The position numbers and the translations under genes were made by a program. The notes beneath the pieces are model-generated. The model searched no databases, was not told the origin of the DNA, and saw only the letters and a program-made list of their open reading frames with translations. From Euclidia mi (Eukaryota; Arthropoda; Insecta; Lepidoptera; Erebidae), in assembly GCA_944739405.2 (NCBI GenBank), contig OX123188.2, positions 70,885,251 through 70,949,250 of the forward strand: a DNA stretch of 64,000 bases, read 5' to 3'. Of the stretch, positions 10,451 to 20,940 are shown in pieces (within the stretch, counting starts at the first letter, position 1; each line of letters begins with the position of its first letter).

Positions 10451-10780
10451 ATAAATAAATTAGACTGTGTTATTATGCAACTTTAAGAGAGTATCCAACA
10501 AAATTTATTCAGTTTTACCGTAGGTCCGTAGAATCTTTTGATGAACTCCTTACAATTGTGAAATATTTCTTAACTGAAAATGATAATTACGAAATTTCGA
10601 TGTGCCATTACTCCAACGACCGACAATGCGTTGACGCTCGAAGCACTGTACGCTCGAAGCACTAACGCATCATCGGTGTGAAAGGTTGAATGTTTTATTA
10701 CCTACATATTTGTCTGTTTTGGCGTTGCGCGGCCGATACTACGCGACGCATTTTCCGTCAGATATGTAGATGGAGGCTTA

Positions 10781-11452
10781 GTAGAAAAAATTATACTGAC
10801 GAATTGGAATGACGTTAGCCTAGCCCAGGAGCAAAAGTTTAAGTCTTAAACTAAAGGCGCGCACGAGGACACATAGCGGTTGTCCAGACTTGTGCTTTCT
10901 ATGTTCGAAAGCAAGACACTTCAGCTTAGCAAGAGTAATTCTTAAAATATCTACATGTTAATAATATGTACTGGTCGTCTGGATCGACAGGCTATCCATC
11001 TTTAAGACAGATGCCTGTATATTCTTTCCATATTGTTACACTACACAAGTTTAGCTCACCGCATTCTAATTATTAATATCAATAAGTATTTTAAATTGCG
11101 CAGAAATCCCTAGAAAGTAGGTATATATAAATGTAGGTAGTGATTTTAAACGTTTGATACTCAATTAGGCAAGAATAAATAAAATTATCATCTATAAACG
11201 AGCATAAGTACAAGAATGACCGTGTTTGGCTTACTGCATTGCAGGAATAAGGGTCAACTATGATACGGAGGTACCTATTTCTTTCCCTTTTATCGCATCA
11301 TATTTGTGATAAATTTATCCAGACTTCGGACGTGTGGTGAGCGTATCGGTGTTCATTTGAATAAGAAATATTTCAACTATATCTATTCAAGTCATACAAT
11401 ATATTTGATGTCTCGCATCGGGCTTTGAACTATAAACGGATATTAAAGTACA
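10781..11452. other. 5' flank of gene 1
   Basis: No gene or repeat recognised. A TATAAA lies at 11431-11436, but only about 20 bp before the ATG, so it is doubtful as the promoter; AATATATTT near 11399 is an alternative TATA-like site. Confidence 0.35.
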
Positions 11453-14400
11453 ATGGAATACGGCAAGATTGTTTTTCTTGTTGTCTGCGCACAATTGCTG
11501 TTGGCTTTTGGTAAGTTATTATTTTGTGTATTTTGATTGCATTATCTATCATCACTACGCTCTCGCAGAGTAGAAATTTCCTTTATAAGATATGCAGCTA
11601 TCTCTATTTTCATCTTACTGTGGCAACTTTAGGTCAAGCTAAAGTTTATCGTGGCCTATCGGTACATAATTACGATGTTTATGATTTTAAGCTTAATCTA
11701 TACTTTGAATTCTATAATACAGTGTCTATATGCCGAGGGCCTTTATTTCCTTTCGCCACTAAACTTGTTTCTGCCTTTGACAGAATGTAGGGCGATTGCA
11801 GGGCTTTAGCTAGAGCCGAATTTGAGGTAGGGCAGCGTTGGTTACAGGTAGTGGCAGTAAAAAACATATCATAATTGACCTGCTCCGAAGCACGGGCTTC
11901 TAAATCAATCACCATGTATATTACTGACCTCTAGGTCAGTGATTCTTACCAAAAAAAATTTTTCTTAGTTTTTGGTAATAAAAAGGTAAATAAGGTTGGG
12001 CATTGCCCCACAATGCCCCTCCCCCTAGCTACGGCCGTGACGACGTGTAGTTTGATGTCCAGGGTTGCGGACTGATCATCATCTAATAGGACCATGTCCT
12101 TTTAGCCTTTTGCCGTCAACCTCGTCGGTAACAACCAGTTGCTTGAGGTTGTGCCCTTCATTCACTTCGCAGGCAAATCGCAGAAAGTCGTGTGTTTATG
12201 TTTAATTGCATAAAATTTATGCATTGGTGCAGTAGGTAAGGTAGAGTTATTGAAGTGACAGCATTTCGCATGAATCCTACACGTACCTACCTAAAGCTTC
12301 GTATCATAGAGCTGCCTACAAGCAGATGCAGTGAGCATTGAACATGTTATTGCAAGAGCAATTTCAGGATTATTTTTTTAGGAGCCGGGTGTTATGGAGG
12401 TCAGAGGCGGCTCGTGAAAGATTATATTGGGTGTTCACTAAAAAAAAATGAAACTGCTTACCATTTATTCTGTGAATGCTTTTACAATTAATAGTAAGAC
12501 GACGTGCTAAATCATCGATACCTACCTCAACCGTCCACGCAGTCTCAACTCCGGCGCCACTAAACGAAATACACGGAAAACAAAACAACTTCTTACTTCC
12601 TTCGCATTTTCGCAACCACATAACCAAAGCATTTTATCATATTGGTCGTATTTTTAAGTTTTTTCACATTTTTTTATAAAGTTTATGCTGTTATATTCCA
12701 TATTAGTTACACAATTTAACTGTCTTTCTTAAACAAATACACACAATCACACATACAATGAACTATATTTTAAACACCAATCCTTTTCTAATTACCAACG
12801 CACTCGCAGAGAAATGTTTTGCTTTTGTTTACATTCAAATTTCAAATGATACCGGCAACACTATTAAAAAAACGGCGCACACGTTTTAATTTTTTTCGTG
12901 ACAAATGGTCATATCATTTATTCGGGTAATATATTCGCGCATGCGCACCTCGTCAAGCTAGCCAGGAGCGGCGCTCCGTATTCGGCTTATTTCTCATACA
13001 AATCTTTTGTCTCACGCGCCCAGCGCACAGAACGCTCTCTCTTTCGCACTCATTACATTTCAGTATTAAGCGTTGTACTAAGCTTTCGTCAACGAAGAGC
13101 GCTGTTATGAGCGCTCCACTCAACAAAAATACCTATGTAGGTTTCAAGAGTGTTGACAAAATTATGATAAACAGCTTAGTAGTCAAATACTTATTTGCGG
13201 ATATGCATTATAGAAAAGAGAATAGGTGTGTATTAAAATATTGGGTATGTTTATAGAAAAAGTTTATATGAGTTGTATACATATATTTTATAATTTTGGG
13301 AGTTCACTGCTCCAGCGCTCCTTTGAACGAGCCGCCACTGATGGAGGTATGGTGCCATTACAAAAAAGAATACCGTATCTAGTACTAATAGGACAATGTT
13401 ACAGGTGCATAGGTACCTACTGATAAGTTATTTAGTTCGTTATCTCGGTTGCATCAAGGAACGTTCGGGAAGTTAGAAAGTTCTAGTCTAAGCAGATGAC
13501 AACATATTAGCATTCTGTTTATTCCATGATTCATATACGTACTTAATGATAGGGCTGTTCTCGATCTAAAATTTACGCTCTGTACCTAGTTACATTTCTA
13601 TTAAGTACCTATAAGTAGGTAGAAGGAATATTTTGACCGCTTTGCGAAGTCAGTATTTCATGTACTTAAAAGCTTAAAAACGTTCAGGGATGAACAAAAA
13701 ATATTAAATAACGTTTTAGTTAAAAAAAAATACCTGAAGAAATAGTAATATTTATGTAACGGTTCTATATCGCATAATTATTAAAAAAATATAGTTAGGA
13801 AAAATATCTACCTTATATATTCCCCTCGACGTTTCGGCGTGGGTTAGGTACACCCGCGATGGTCACGGGATGACCGATGTCTTGCAGCGCCTTCTCCATT
13901 CCAAAGTGTTGGTTTCGGCATACTATCCTCACTTGGTCTTCACAACAATTTTTATCAATGGAATTGTACTACACATAACACGTACGACGTCTTTCTAATA
14001 GCTGCGCAATAAGACCCGTTATATAAATATTAGTTACAAGTCGCGAAAGTTGAAAAGGACCTGAAGAAACTTTAACTAGTATTGGATATACTACCTCCAA
14101 TTATCGGTCGGCCATTACTTTACACGGCTTAGTTATGTTTAACTGCGTTTATGAAGTTCTAGCAAACTTACAACTATAGTTACAAAGTTATACCTAGCTG
14201 GAAGGATCCGAAGTTTAGTCCTGTACCGTGCGCTTTGTGTTACTAGTTAGTAAGTACTTCTGTATAGGTAGGTAGAGTAGCAATACGATTTCGATATTTT
14301 TAAGGTTGCCATTTGAAGTAGTGTTTGGGGAGCCTTACACTGTATGCTGTGAGAGTTCGTTTTATAAAGTATTGGTGGGGCAAAAGCGCTACGGCTCGCT

Positions 14401-15034
14401 CGCTAGATGGTAATCTAACCGTAGATGTTTGAGCATCGCCCAACTCTAGGGAAAGCAAAGGCGTTGTTATACTGGTCTTCTTATGATAATCCCCCTTTCT
14501 CCTTCTCATTCCTTTTCACTCTTTTTTCCGTTTCTTTTTTCCTTCTTTGGTAGACTTTGTTTGTAGGTAAGGAAAGGAACTATGATTATAAACGAGGAGT
14601 ATGTTTTGGATTCAAGGTGCTCTCATGATATGCAACTAGATGATATCTTTAAAGGGTTTCTACTTAACGACGGTGTTATCTGAGATAGTATCACATGGGC
14701 TATATATGGTTTGCTAGACGCCGGTCGATATGATAAAAACTAAACTAAGTAGCGATATCATAAAAGAAAATTGCGTGCAGATGGTTGTTTAAACATGTAA
14801 GAGTCACTCCTGCTCCTACCACTTTCTTTACTTACCATTTTATAATTTTCCGTTTCAGCGGAGTGCCCTCCTGGTGAATACGACCCTGGGCCGAACTGCG
14901 GTCTTGAACCATCCTGCCCTTCAAGGAGCTCTCATTCATACCCGAAGCACACCTGTGACTGCTGGTGTTTGCCCGGCACTTACCGGCGAATAGAACGCGA
15001 TACCTGTGTAACGATTGATGGATGTTATGTGTAA
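11453..15034 (+). CDS. Secreted cysteine-rich TIL-like peptide, gene 1
   Basis: There are two exons, 11453-11510 and 14859-15034. The donor is GTAAGT (11511), the acceptor TTTCAG (ends 14858), and the intron is phase 1 and 3348 bp long. The protein is 77 aa. Residues 1-19 (MEYGKIVFLVVCAQLLLAF) plus the split Ala form a signal peptide, so the product is probably secreted. The mature part starts ECPPGEYDPGPNC and has eight Cys at domain positions 3, 14, 20, 33, 35, 37, 50, 56, with CDCWCLPGTY and CVTIDGC near the end. The last half resembles the C-x-C-x-x-G ... C-V ... C end of trypsin-inhibitor-like domains, which usually have ten Cys. A serine protease inhibitor role is therefore inferred, not shown; a defence peptide is also possible. 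It shares exon structure with genes 2 and 3. The intron contains a hAT element. Confidence 0.82.
11511..12393. other. Gene 1 intron, first part
   Basis: AT-rich intron sequence with no gene recognised. Confidence 0.6.
12402..12627 (-). pseudogene. hAT transposase N-terminal zinc-finger piece
   Basis: Read on the minus strand it gives WLRKCEGSKKLFCFPCISF, then AWTVEVGIDDLARRL. The K-L-F/Y-C-F-P-C signature followed by AWT and a D-L block is the TTF-type zinc finger at the start of many hAT transposases. The DDE and dimerisation regions are deleted and the frame runs straight into the left TIR. Confidence 0.78.
12402..13340 (-). mobile_element. hAT element, internally deleted, in intron of gene 1
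   Basis: The inverted ends read CAGAGGCGGCTCGT and its near reverse complement ACGAGCCGCCACTG, typical of hAT elements. They are flanked by perfect 8-bp duplications ATGGAGGT (12394-12401 and 13341-13348), the hAT hallmark. It is 939 bp long, with only the start of a transposase left. Confidence 0.93.
13349..14858. other. Gene 1 intron, second part
   Basis: Mostly unrecognised. At 13820-13960 there is a repeat-like segment with CCCCTCGACGTTTCGGCG, whose reverse complement (CGCCGAAACGTCGAGGGG) resembles the CGAAACGTCG words of Penelope-like repeats such as the copy at 38628-39452. It is a possible Penelope fragment, not certain. Confidence 0.4.
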
Positions 15035-15038
15035 TAAA
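15033..15038 (+). promoter_or_regulatory. Possible poly(A) signal of gene 1
   Basis: AATAAA overlaps the stop codon of gene 1 (TAATAAATG). If used, the 3' UTR would be very short. Another AATAAA near 15266 is an alternative. Confidence 0.4.
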
Positions 15039-15589
15039 TGTTAATTATAAGGAAACATGACTTGTTCTATTTTTTGTCACATGAATCACTGGTTAAATCA
15101 TAAAGGATAATTATGCAGAGTTGAGAAGAGTGAAGTCTTGTCTTGAGCCTTTGTGTTTGATAGCCAAATTGCTCAAAATAATTTTATTGTACGTTAACTT
15201 ACTTTGACTTATACATCAATCAAATTCTCACTTAGCAACATAACTTAGACAAGGTATGCGATGCAGAAATAAAATGAAATATTATGTAGTTGTAAAAAAA
15301 ATATTGTTCGTAGAACAACCGATGCGCAATTAGCACAATAAAGTCACCGAGCGTGACGATCATAATCGCCTACATAAGTAATTTTAATGAATTACTTACA
15401 AGATCTTAACAAAGATTTGCAACACGAGTCTACAACTACTTGTAGGTACTGTGAATTAATCTACATAAATTAATTGTCTCATTGTAAGACTCCAGAATTG
15501 TACTTATTGCTTAGCTCTTTGTGTAGAAGATAGCGGTAGCTATGCAGGGGAGTCATCACAGAACAGTTGTTCTGTGGGGGTCATCATCA
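15035..15589. other. 3' flank of gene 1
   Basis: AT-rich DNA with no gene recognised. Confidence 0.5.
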
Positions 15590-15800
15590 TCCACCTAGCA
15601 TTACCCGAGTAGCAACCCGGCGCCGCTTACTAGTCTAACCGAATTTGACTACCCGGTGGCGTAGCGGGAGTGTAACCTACTGTCACGCCGAAGGTCGCTT
15701 CGATTCCCGCTCAAGTCAAACATTTCTGTGCATGAACATGGGCGTTTGTCTTTGTCTGGGTGTTTATCTGTATACAGAAACGAAAACTGACCTTAACGAA
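15590..15800. repeat. SINE family A tail followed by a family D SINE
   Basis: At 15590-15650 the minus-strand 3' end of family A is seen (CGCTTACTAGTCTAACCGAA). It runs directly into a plus-strand tRNA-like head at 15650-15715: GTGGCGTAGCGGGAG as box A and TTCGATTCCCGC as box B. The latter is a separate SINE family (D) of about 150 bp. Confidence 0.65.
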
Positions 15801-16158
15801 AACTGACATCCCATCCCATGTTGTACCAATCACTACGAACATTTTTTACTTCGGCACCATACTTGAGAAATTAGTGGTTCAGGAGATATTGAGGCTTAAA
15901 GTTAGTATGGAATTTTTCTAATTAGGTACAAAATCGATGCATTTACCCCGCAAATATTATGTTCTTTAGATGCCATATGACCGCATGGATAAGTAGGTAT
16001 TTCGAGCATTGCACGCGCGCGCTTTTAATTGCGGCTTAAAAAATGTGAAAACTTAAAAAAAAAACATTCGTTTCCGAGGTATTATTTTTGGTTAGTACCT
16101 ATGACTTGTCATGATGTCCACAACGAGTAACTAGACTTCGGCTTAGTGATGGGTCTTG

Positions 16159-16216
16159 TGACTTTGTTAATACATACCTGCATATTATAATATGCAGGTA
16201 TGTATTTACAAAGTCA
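16159..16216. repeat. Zero-loop palindrome, 29-bp arms
   Basis: The arms TGACTTTGTTAATACATACC... (16159-16187) and their reverse complement (16188-16216) differ at one base and have no spacer. The centre is CATATTA/TAATATG. Confidence 0.9.
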
Positions 16217-16257
16217 TATAAATACGAAACATATGCACATAAATACGAAAAGTCAGT

Positions 16258-16345
16258 AGTGCGCGCCGTGGATTCGATCCGATACCCTCTGCCCCTCTGC
16301 ATGGCAGTCTGTTGGTATCTCCACTAGATTATAGCTGCCTAACAG
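16258..16345 (-). repeat. SINE family A, head fragment
   Basis: It contains GCGCGCCGTGGATTCGAT and CATGGCAGTCTGTTGG, the reverse of the tRNA-like head of family A. An extra 9-bp duplication (CCCTCTGCC) lies within it. Confidence 0.75.
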
Positions 16346-16732
16346 CCACAGATTACAAAATCAAAATGCCTTCGGACCATTGAAGCTACCCTGTGGCATG
16401 ACATGTGTGTCTGTCTACGAACAATATCGGGCTCTGTAGTTACCCTTATAAGTCTTTCTAAGTTAATCGAGTAGGTATTATACTTTAATTGGTAAAACAA
16501 ACTTGCCGTAATCATTTCTTTTCTTACTTTGTTATGTATGCTAATATTTAGAGAAGTTTACCGATTCCAAACTTATTTTTGCGAGAGATCTGAAGTTAAT
16601 TTTGTTCTGGAACCATTCTAAGGGCAACTACGGGCTGGAACAGGTGCGAAGCCCCACATGCACTTGACTGGTTTTATATTGACCATCTGTTCACTTACCT
16701 ACACTTAACTGTACCTATAATGAAAATAACAT

Positions 16733-16782
16733 TGGTTCTATTCTAATACCTTAGTAGGTACTAAGGTATTAGAATAGAACCA
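16733..16782. repeat. Perfect palindrome, 24-bp arms, GG loop
   Basis: The left arm starts TGGTTCTATTCTAATACC (16733-16756), the right arm (16759-16782) is its exact reverse complement, and the spacer is GG. Confidence 0.95.
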
Positions 16783-16816
16783 CTAATATTACTAATATTA
16801 ATAAGTAATGAATATT

Positions 16817-16872
16817 AATAAGGCACTATTTGTGCTACAGCTAGGTAGCTGTAGCACAAATAGTGCCTTATT
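16817..16872. repeat. Perfect palindrome, 27-bp arms, GG loop
   Basis: The left arm starts AATAAGGCACTATTTGTG (16817-16843), the right arm (16846-16872) is its exact reverse complement, and the spacer is GG. It lies 34 bp from the previous palindrome, which has the same spacer. Confidence 0.95.
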
Positions 16873-17340
16873 GATTGACTTATTAATGTTATCCGGGTGA
16901 GAAAAGGGCTTACTTACAGAATGATACAGCCTAAAGTAGGTAAAAGTGATGCAATGTCTAGGCATGAAAGTCGATACTGTTATTGATTTCCATGCTTGCA
17001 TAGATTACGGGGCTTAGCAACAAAATTTTGTAACGTTGTATATCTTGTAAGTACATCTACCACTCTAATGTTCTTTACATCAATAATAATGATCATCATT
17101 GACATTCGTCATCCTACTGTCATTGGTCAACGATCTCATATATGGAACGCCGCTGACCTTAATCTTCAGCTGTCGTCTTCCAGTACCTATGGAGAACGCG
17201 AACGAGGTAGGTACCCACTGAGTTGATAAGCATCAACCTATGATCGTCGACTCTCAAGTCCAACATAGCAATTAAGTAGGTTAAGCAGTGTAAGCATAAA
17301 CATAGTAGTAGCTTTTGCTACTGAATGATTAGGTAGGTAT

Positions 17341-17493
17341 ACAACCTAGTAGGTAGGTATACTTCACATACATAGTTTTGACTTTAGCATAGTCAGCCTT
17401 TGTATACAAGACTTTAGTATACCTACCTACAACCTAGTAGGTAGGTATACTTCACATACATAGTTTTGACTTTAGCATAGTCAGCCTTTGTAT
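17341..17493 (+). repeat. 65-bp direct duplication
   Basis: 17341-17405 and 17429-17493 are identical copies starting ACAACCTAGTAGGTAGGTAT. The 23-bp spacer ends in TACCTACCT, the reverse complement of the AGGTAGGTA near the start of each copy. Confidence 0.9.
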
Positions 17494-17734
17494 GACTGCA
17501 CAAGTAACGGCTCTTGTGTTCACCCAACCTCTACGATCCACACTTTTATTATGATCGTCAGAGAGCAAAAAAGTAAGTACCTATGTAGGTACCTATAAAT
17601 AAAAAGAAGATATAACCTTGTATAGGTTATAAGTATTTCTTTTATCATAATTATGATAAGATCGATCATCCATGGTTACGCTTTGAAATCATGGCACTTA
17701 ATAAGTTAATACTGGCTGTATGGAGTTGGAAAAG

Positions 17735-17769
17735 TCCGCTCTTGTACCTAAAATCCATACAAGAGCGGA
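17735..17769. repeat. Short hairpin next to a TIR element
   Basis: TCCGCTCTTGTA (17735-17746) and TACAAGAGCGGA (17758-17769) form a 12-bp perfect stem with an 11-bp loop, 24 bp left of the TIR element at 17793. Confidence 0.75.
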
Positions 17770-17792
17770 TTTTTGGTCCCCTTCACCAATAC

Positions 17793-18344
17793 CATAGTAA
17801 AAACAGAATAGTAAGATAGCTTCATACAAATCGGCCGCCGCGCTGCCGCGCTGGTTTGAATGTACGCGTGAGTCGCCGGCGCCGAGTGCGCACGCACTTT
17901 TCACGCACACAATCTCACGAGCGCGGCAAGCTCGGCGCGGATCCAGTACGGGATGCGCCGTGCGTCTGATCGAGCGCATTCATGTAGGTACTTCGCTGCT
18001 CGCCCGCTTGAATTGTTTATATACATTCAGTTTTGTAATAAACGTTATTAATAATATAAAATGTGTTAAACGACAGTAAATTTAACTTGTTACTTTTTCT
18101 CATTAAAAAAGGCATTTCGATAGTTATATAACGCTTATGTAGGCAGTAGGTATTTGAGAAAAATTAATTCAAGCTTAAATTGTGATGTATTCAGCGCGAT
18201 CACTTAAAAAAGCGGCGAAAAAGCGCGAACGCCGACAAAGCCGGCGCCGCGGTGTAAACAAGTGACAACCCGTGCGTCAACGTAAGAGTAGGCAATTAAC
18301 TCGCCGAGCGGCCTTAGCTAACCTACTATTCTGTTTTTACTATG
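17793..18344. mobile_element. 552-bp non-autonomous TIR element, TSD CCAATAC
   Basis: The ends are the inverted pair CATAGTAAAAACAGAATAGT and its reverse complement. They are flanked by CCAATAC at 17786-17792 and 18345-18351 (7 bp, or 8 with one mismatch). The interior is GC- and CpG-rich (17825-17960, 18200-18310), unlike the surroundings. An 8-bp duplication with a CA start would suit the P or hAT superfamilies. No transposase is present. Confidence 0.82.
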
Positions 18345-18351
18345 CCAATAC

Positions 18352-19296
18352 GATGGATATCCTTGTCTTTCAACATAAATAATTCGACTTGACCGAAGTG
18401 ATACCTATTAAATATTATCTGCATAGTTGTATTATACCTACAGGCAAAATAAGAAACTGGTGGACACAAAAGAAAATTTCATTAAATATTTTTTTATGAA
18501 AATGATAGAAAATAAAGTATAAATGCTTTGGCGGATAGGGAAACATTAGTAATTGCTTTAATTATAATGTAAGATAGATAAAAGCATTTTAACTGCTAAT
18601 AAGACAGGTAGGGCCATAACACTGAGGAACGTAACATCTTCCTTCGTTTATGATAATTTTGCAGTATCAGAAAACCGTTGACTTTTATCTGCCAAATGGT
18701 TTCCTTGGTTTTGAAAGTCTAATCAATTTGCTTAATTGAAAATTATGTGAAATGAAATGAATACTTGAGTAAAAATTTAATCACATTTTTCATTCAAATA
18801 GTTTAGCTCAGTTAGGTAGTAACTATTATTAAAGAATCGAAATGCTAATAATAGTTCTCATCGTATTCTAAGACAATACAAAGGATTGGTTGTAACTACA
18901 ATATTATGATGTAGTTACATCAGATATGATTAACACGACAACCCACATCGTGAGAATTCCACTAGCGCACGTCAGGAGTTCCAAGTCGTGTCGGCAAGAA
19001 GCTGTTAATCGTTTAGTATTTTCCATACCGACAGCATCTCGTGATCTTTTCAAACATTCGACGCGTTTGTACTAATTTCAGATAACAAATTCTGACAACA
19101 TTCTGAAACATAAATATTCGAATGTGATGTATATCGGTCGTATCTGTGCCAATTATTTAAAAACAAAATACACGAACGAATTTTGAATTGAATTGGCAAC
19201 AGAGACAAAAGGTTGTTACATGTGCTCACAACAGATTATAACAGCGTGTTATAATTACCGAATTAGTATCAAACTGATACACGGAGGTGAAGAAGT
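18352..19296. other. 5' flank of gene 2
   Basis: AT-rich DNA with no repeat or gene recognised. It ends at the TATA box of gene 2. Confidence 0.5.
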
Positions 19297-19304
19297 TATA
19301 TAAA
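19297..19304 (+). promoter_or_regulatory. TATA box of gene 2
   Basis: TATATAAA lies 53 bp before the A of the ATG at 19357. Candidate initiators downstream are TCAGT at 19313 and TTAGT near 19334; the second is at the usual distance of about 30 bp. Confidence 0.6.
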
Positions 19305-19356
19305 CAGATGTGTCAGTGATAAACAGCATTCGTGTTAGTGTGTGTGCAGCGTCAAC

Positions 19357-20706
19357 ATGAGATCCTGGACCGTTGTTTTGTTTGTGTTTTTTGTTTGTTT
19401 CAAATACTCGTTTGGTGAGTAACTATAAATCATTTATGTATAAAACAAATATTTTAGTTTAATTGATTAAAGACTGGTCAACTGCAATAGTACCTTATAA
19501 ACGTATCACACTTTTATGTAAGAATAAAAAGTCGCCTTCTTATTTATTTTAGAATGGTCTTGATACTTATCTATACACATAAATAAAATTAGAGTTTCTG
19601 TTTGTAATATTAAATTAACCGCTTTTTACTAAATGCATATGGATGTATACCTACATGGTACATATTATATACTGAAATGATTTTTTTTAATTTTTTTTCT
19701 GTCTATCTGTCTGTCTACTTGTTCTCGCTTATCTCTGGAACGGCTGGACCGATTTTGTCGGGACCTTCAGCTGATGTACCAAGGAGTAACTTAGGCTATA
19801 AATTAACCGGGTACACGAAGTAGTTCCCTCAGGACGCGGGTGAAACAGCGGGAAACAGCTAGTCCTTCTTAAACTTAGAAGCGGCCCGGGCCTTGTCCCC
19901 TGGGACTTCAATCTACTTCTGATTAAATATATATTTATTCTTAAAGCTAAACAGAGCTGGTTATTATTTTATTTTATTGTCATGTTTGCCTTATACATAA
20001 GTGTTTTGCGATCATTATTATATCGAGCGACTTGTTACGTATCAGACTAGGCATGCACATTATTATTTTCCATTACCTAGTAAGTAAACAGATGACAAAT
20101 TGAATGCCATCGTGAGAATTTAAAGTAGTATGTAGTAAACTAGCAAATTTCTGAAAACTTGATTTAGAATTTTCCTATTTCCTAACAGGCCTGAAACATA
20201 TTTCTCACTGTCCGTATCCTGTACTAGCTAGAATTTGAAATTCAACTGGTCTATTAACTGCCATCCGAGAGTAGGTGGGTAACATTTCCTATTTGAAACT
20301 GGTCAAATGAACACTACATCCCTGAACATTTGACTGACAACTTAACTTATTAAACATATAAGTTAATATATTCATATGACATGGCTGAATCTTATACAGA
20401 GATTAGATCATTCGTTCAGTCGTTTCTCCAGCTGACTAGTTGTCTAATGGAAAATAGTTGTCACTGGATAATTCAATTTCTCATATGATAATATAATTTT
20501 CTCAAATGTTTGTTCATTTTTGTCCATCATTATTTTCAGCGGAATGTCCTGCTGGGGAGTACAACCCTGGTCCGGACTGTTCCTTCGAGGTGATCTGCGG
20601 TCTTCCCAGTGCGCATTCAGCGAGGCGACACTACTGTGACTGTTGGTGTAAACCCCCCCTTATAAGAGACTCGATAACAATGACGTGCGTCGAAGAATGT
20701 CCTTGA
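19357..20706 (+). CDS. Secreted cysteine-rich TIL-like peptide, gene 2
   Basis: The exons are 19357-19414 and 20540-20706, with donor GTGAGT, acceptor TTTCAG and a phase-1 intron of 1125 bp. The protein is 74 aa: signal peptide MRSWTVVLFVFFVCFKYSF plus the split Ala, then the mature start ECPAGEYNPGPDC. The eight Cys at domain positions 3, 14, 20, 33, 35, 37, 50 and 54 match gene 1 exactly except the last, with CDCWCKPP and CVEECP near the end. The TIL-like role is inferred from the Cys pattern only. It is closest to gene 3, sharing the M-(R/K)-S-W start and the CVEECP end. The reading frame stops at TGA 20704-20706, but the same frame stays open for another 77 codons, and part of that is homologous to the tail of gene 3. 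Confidence 0.85.
19675..19863 (+). repeat. Helitron-like non-autonomous repeat in intron of gene 2
   Basis: It has a (TCTG)n stretch, then TCTCTGGAACGGCTGGACCG, and ends GAAACAGCTAGT. This layout (microsatellite, 'aacggctgg' block, short GC stem, CTAGT end) is shared in part with 39785-40018, 51190-51583 and 56355-56545. A CTAG terminus fits the CTRR end of Helitrons. The class is inferred. Confidence 0.55.
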
Positions 20707-20940
20707 GACTGTTTAGTCATAAGCGGATCCTATTGTTTAGATGTTAATTTAAATTTTCTAGAAGATACTGTCATCCACTTTTTGTTCCTCCATGACGTTA
20801 ATGGAGGTAATCACGTGGAGTTTAATGAGATGAAGGTCAGTGACCTTCGGGCGCCACGTTGTACTAAAATGGAGAACATTAAACTGCAATTACCCATCTG
20901 TTGGTCGATCGATTTGATGACCGTTCGCCGTAGCGGTTAA
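20707..20940 (+). other. Open extension behind the TGA of gene 2
   Basis: In the gene 2 frame, 77 sense codons follow the TGA before TAA at 20938-20940. Codons 18-46 read LEDTVIHFLFL, then NGG...VEFNEMKVSD. Gene 3 has PEDTFLQFLLLD then NLGFNETKVWD at the matching place after CVEECP, with a shared SY upstream. So this is homologous to a coding tail in gene 3. Either the TGA is a fairly recent nonsense mutation, or the stop is sometimes read through. Selenocysteine is unlikely, as Lepidoptera are reported to have lost that machinery. Confidence 0.6.

Larger units (their letters stand above)
8139..10458 (+). mobile_element. RTE LINE, split by a second LINE
   Basis: It is flanked by perfect 13-bp duplications ATTAGACTGTGTT at 8126-8138 and 10459-10471 and ends in a (AAAT)n-like tail. 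RT sequence lies at 8139-8578 and about 9877-10450; the intervening 1.3 kb belongs to another LINE. The 5' end, including the endonuclease, is truncated. Confidence 0.88.
7844..10777 (+). mobile_element. PIF/Harbinger transposon with nested insertions
   Basis: The inverted ends share TACATATCT(A/G)AC(A/G)GAAA and GTGCGTCG-like sequence. They are flanked by TTA (7841-7843 and 10778-10780), the 3-bp target duplication of PIF/Harbinger. Split transposase start sequence lies at 7991-8125 and 10472-10600. An RTE LINE (8139-10458) is inserted in it with a 13-bp duplication. Without the RTE it would be only about 0.6 kb, an internally deleted copy. Confidence 0.8.

Noticed and set aside
20704..20706. 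TGA of gene 2 as a selenocysteine codon
   Set aside because: Lepidoptera are reported to lack the selenocysteine machinery and no SECIS-like hairpin was seen.
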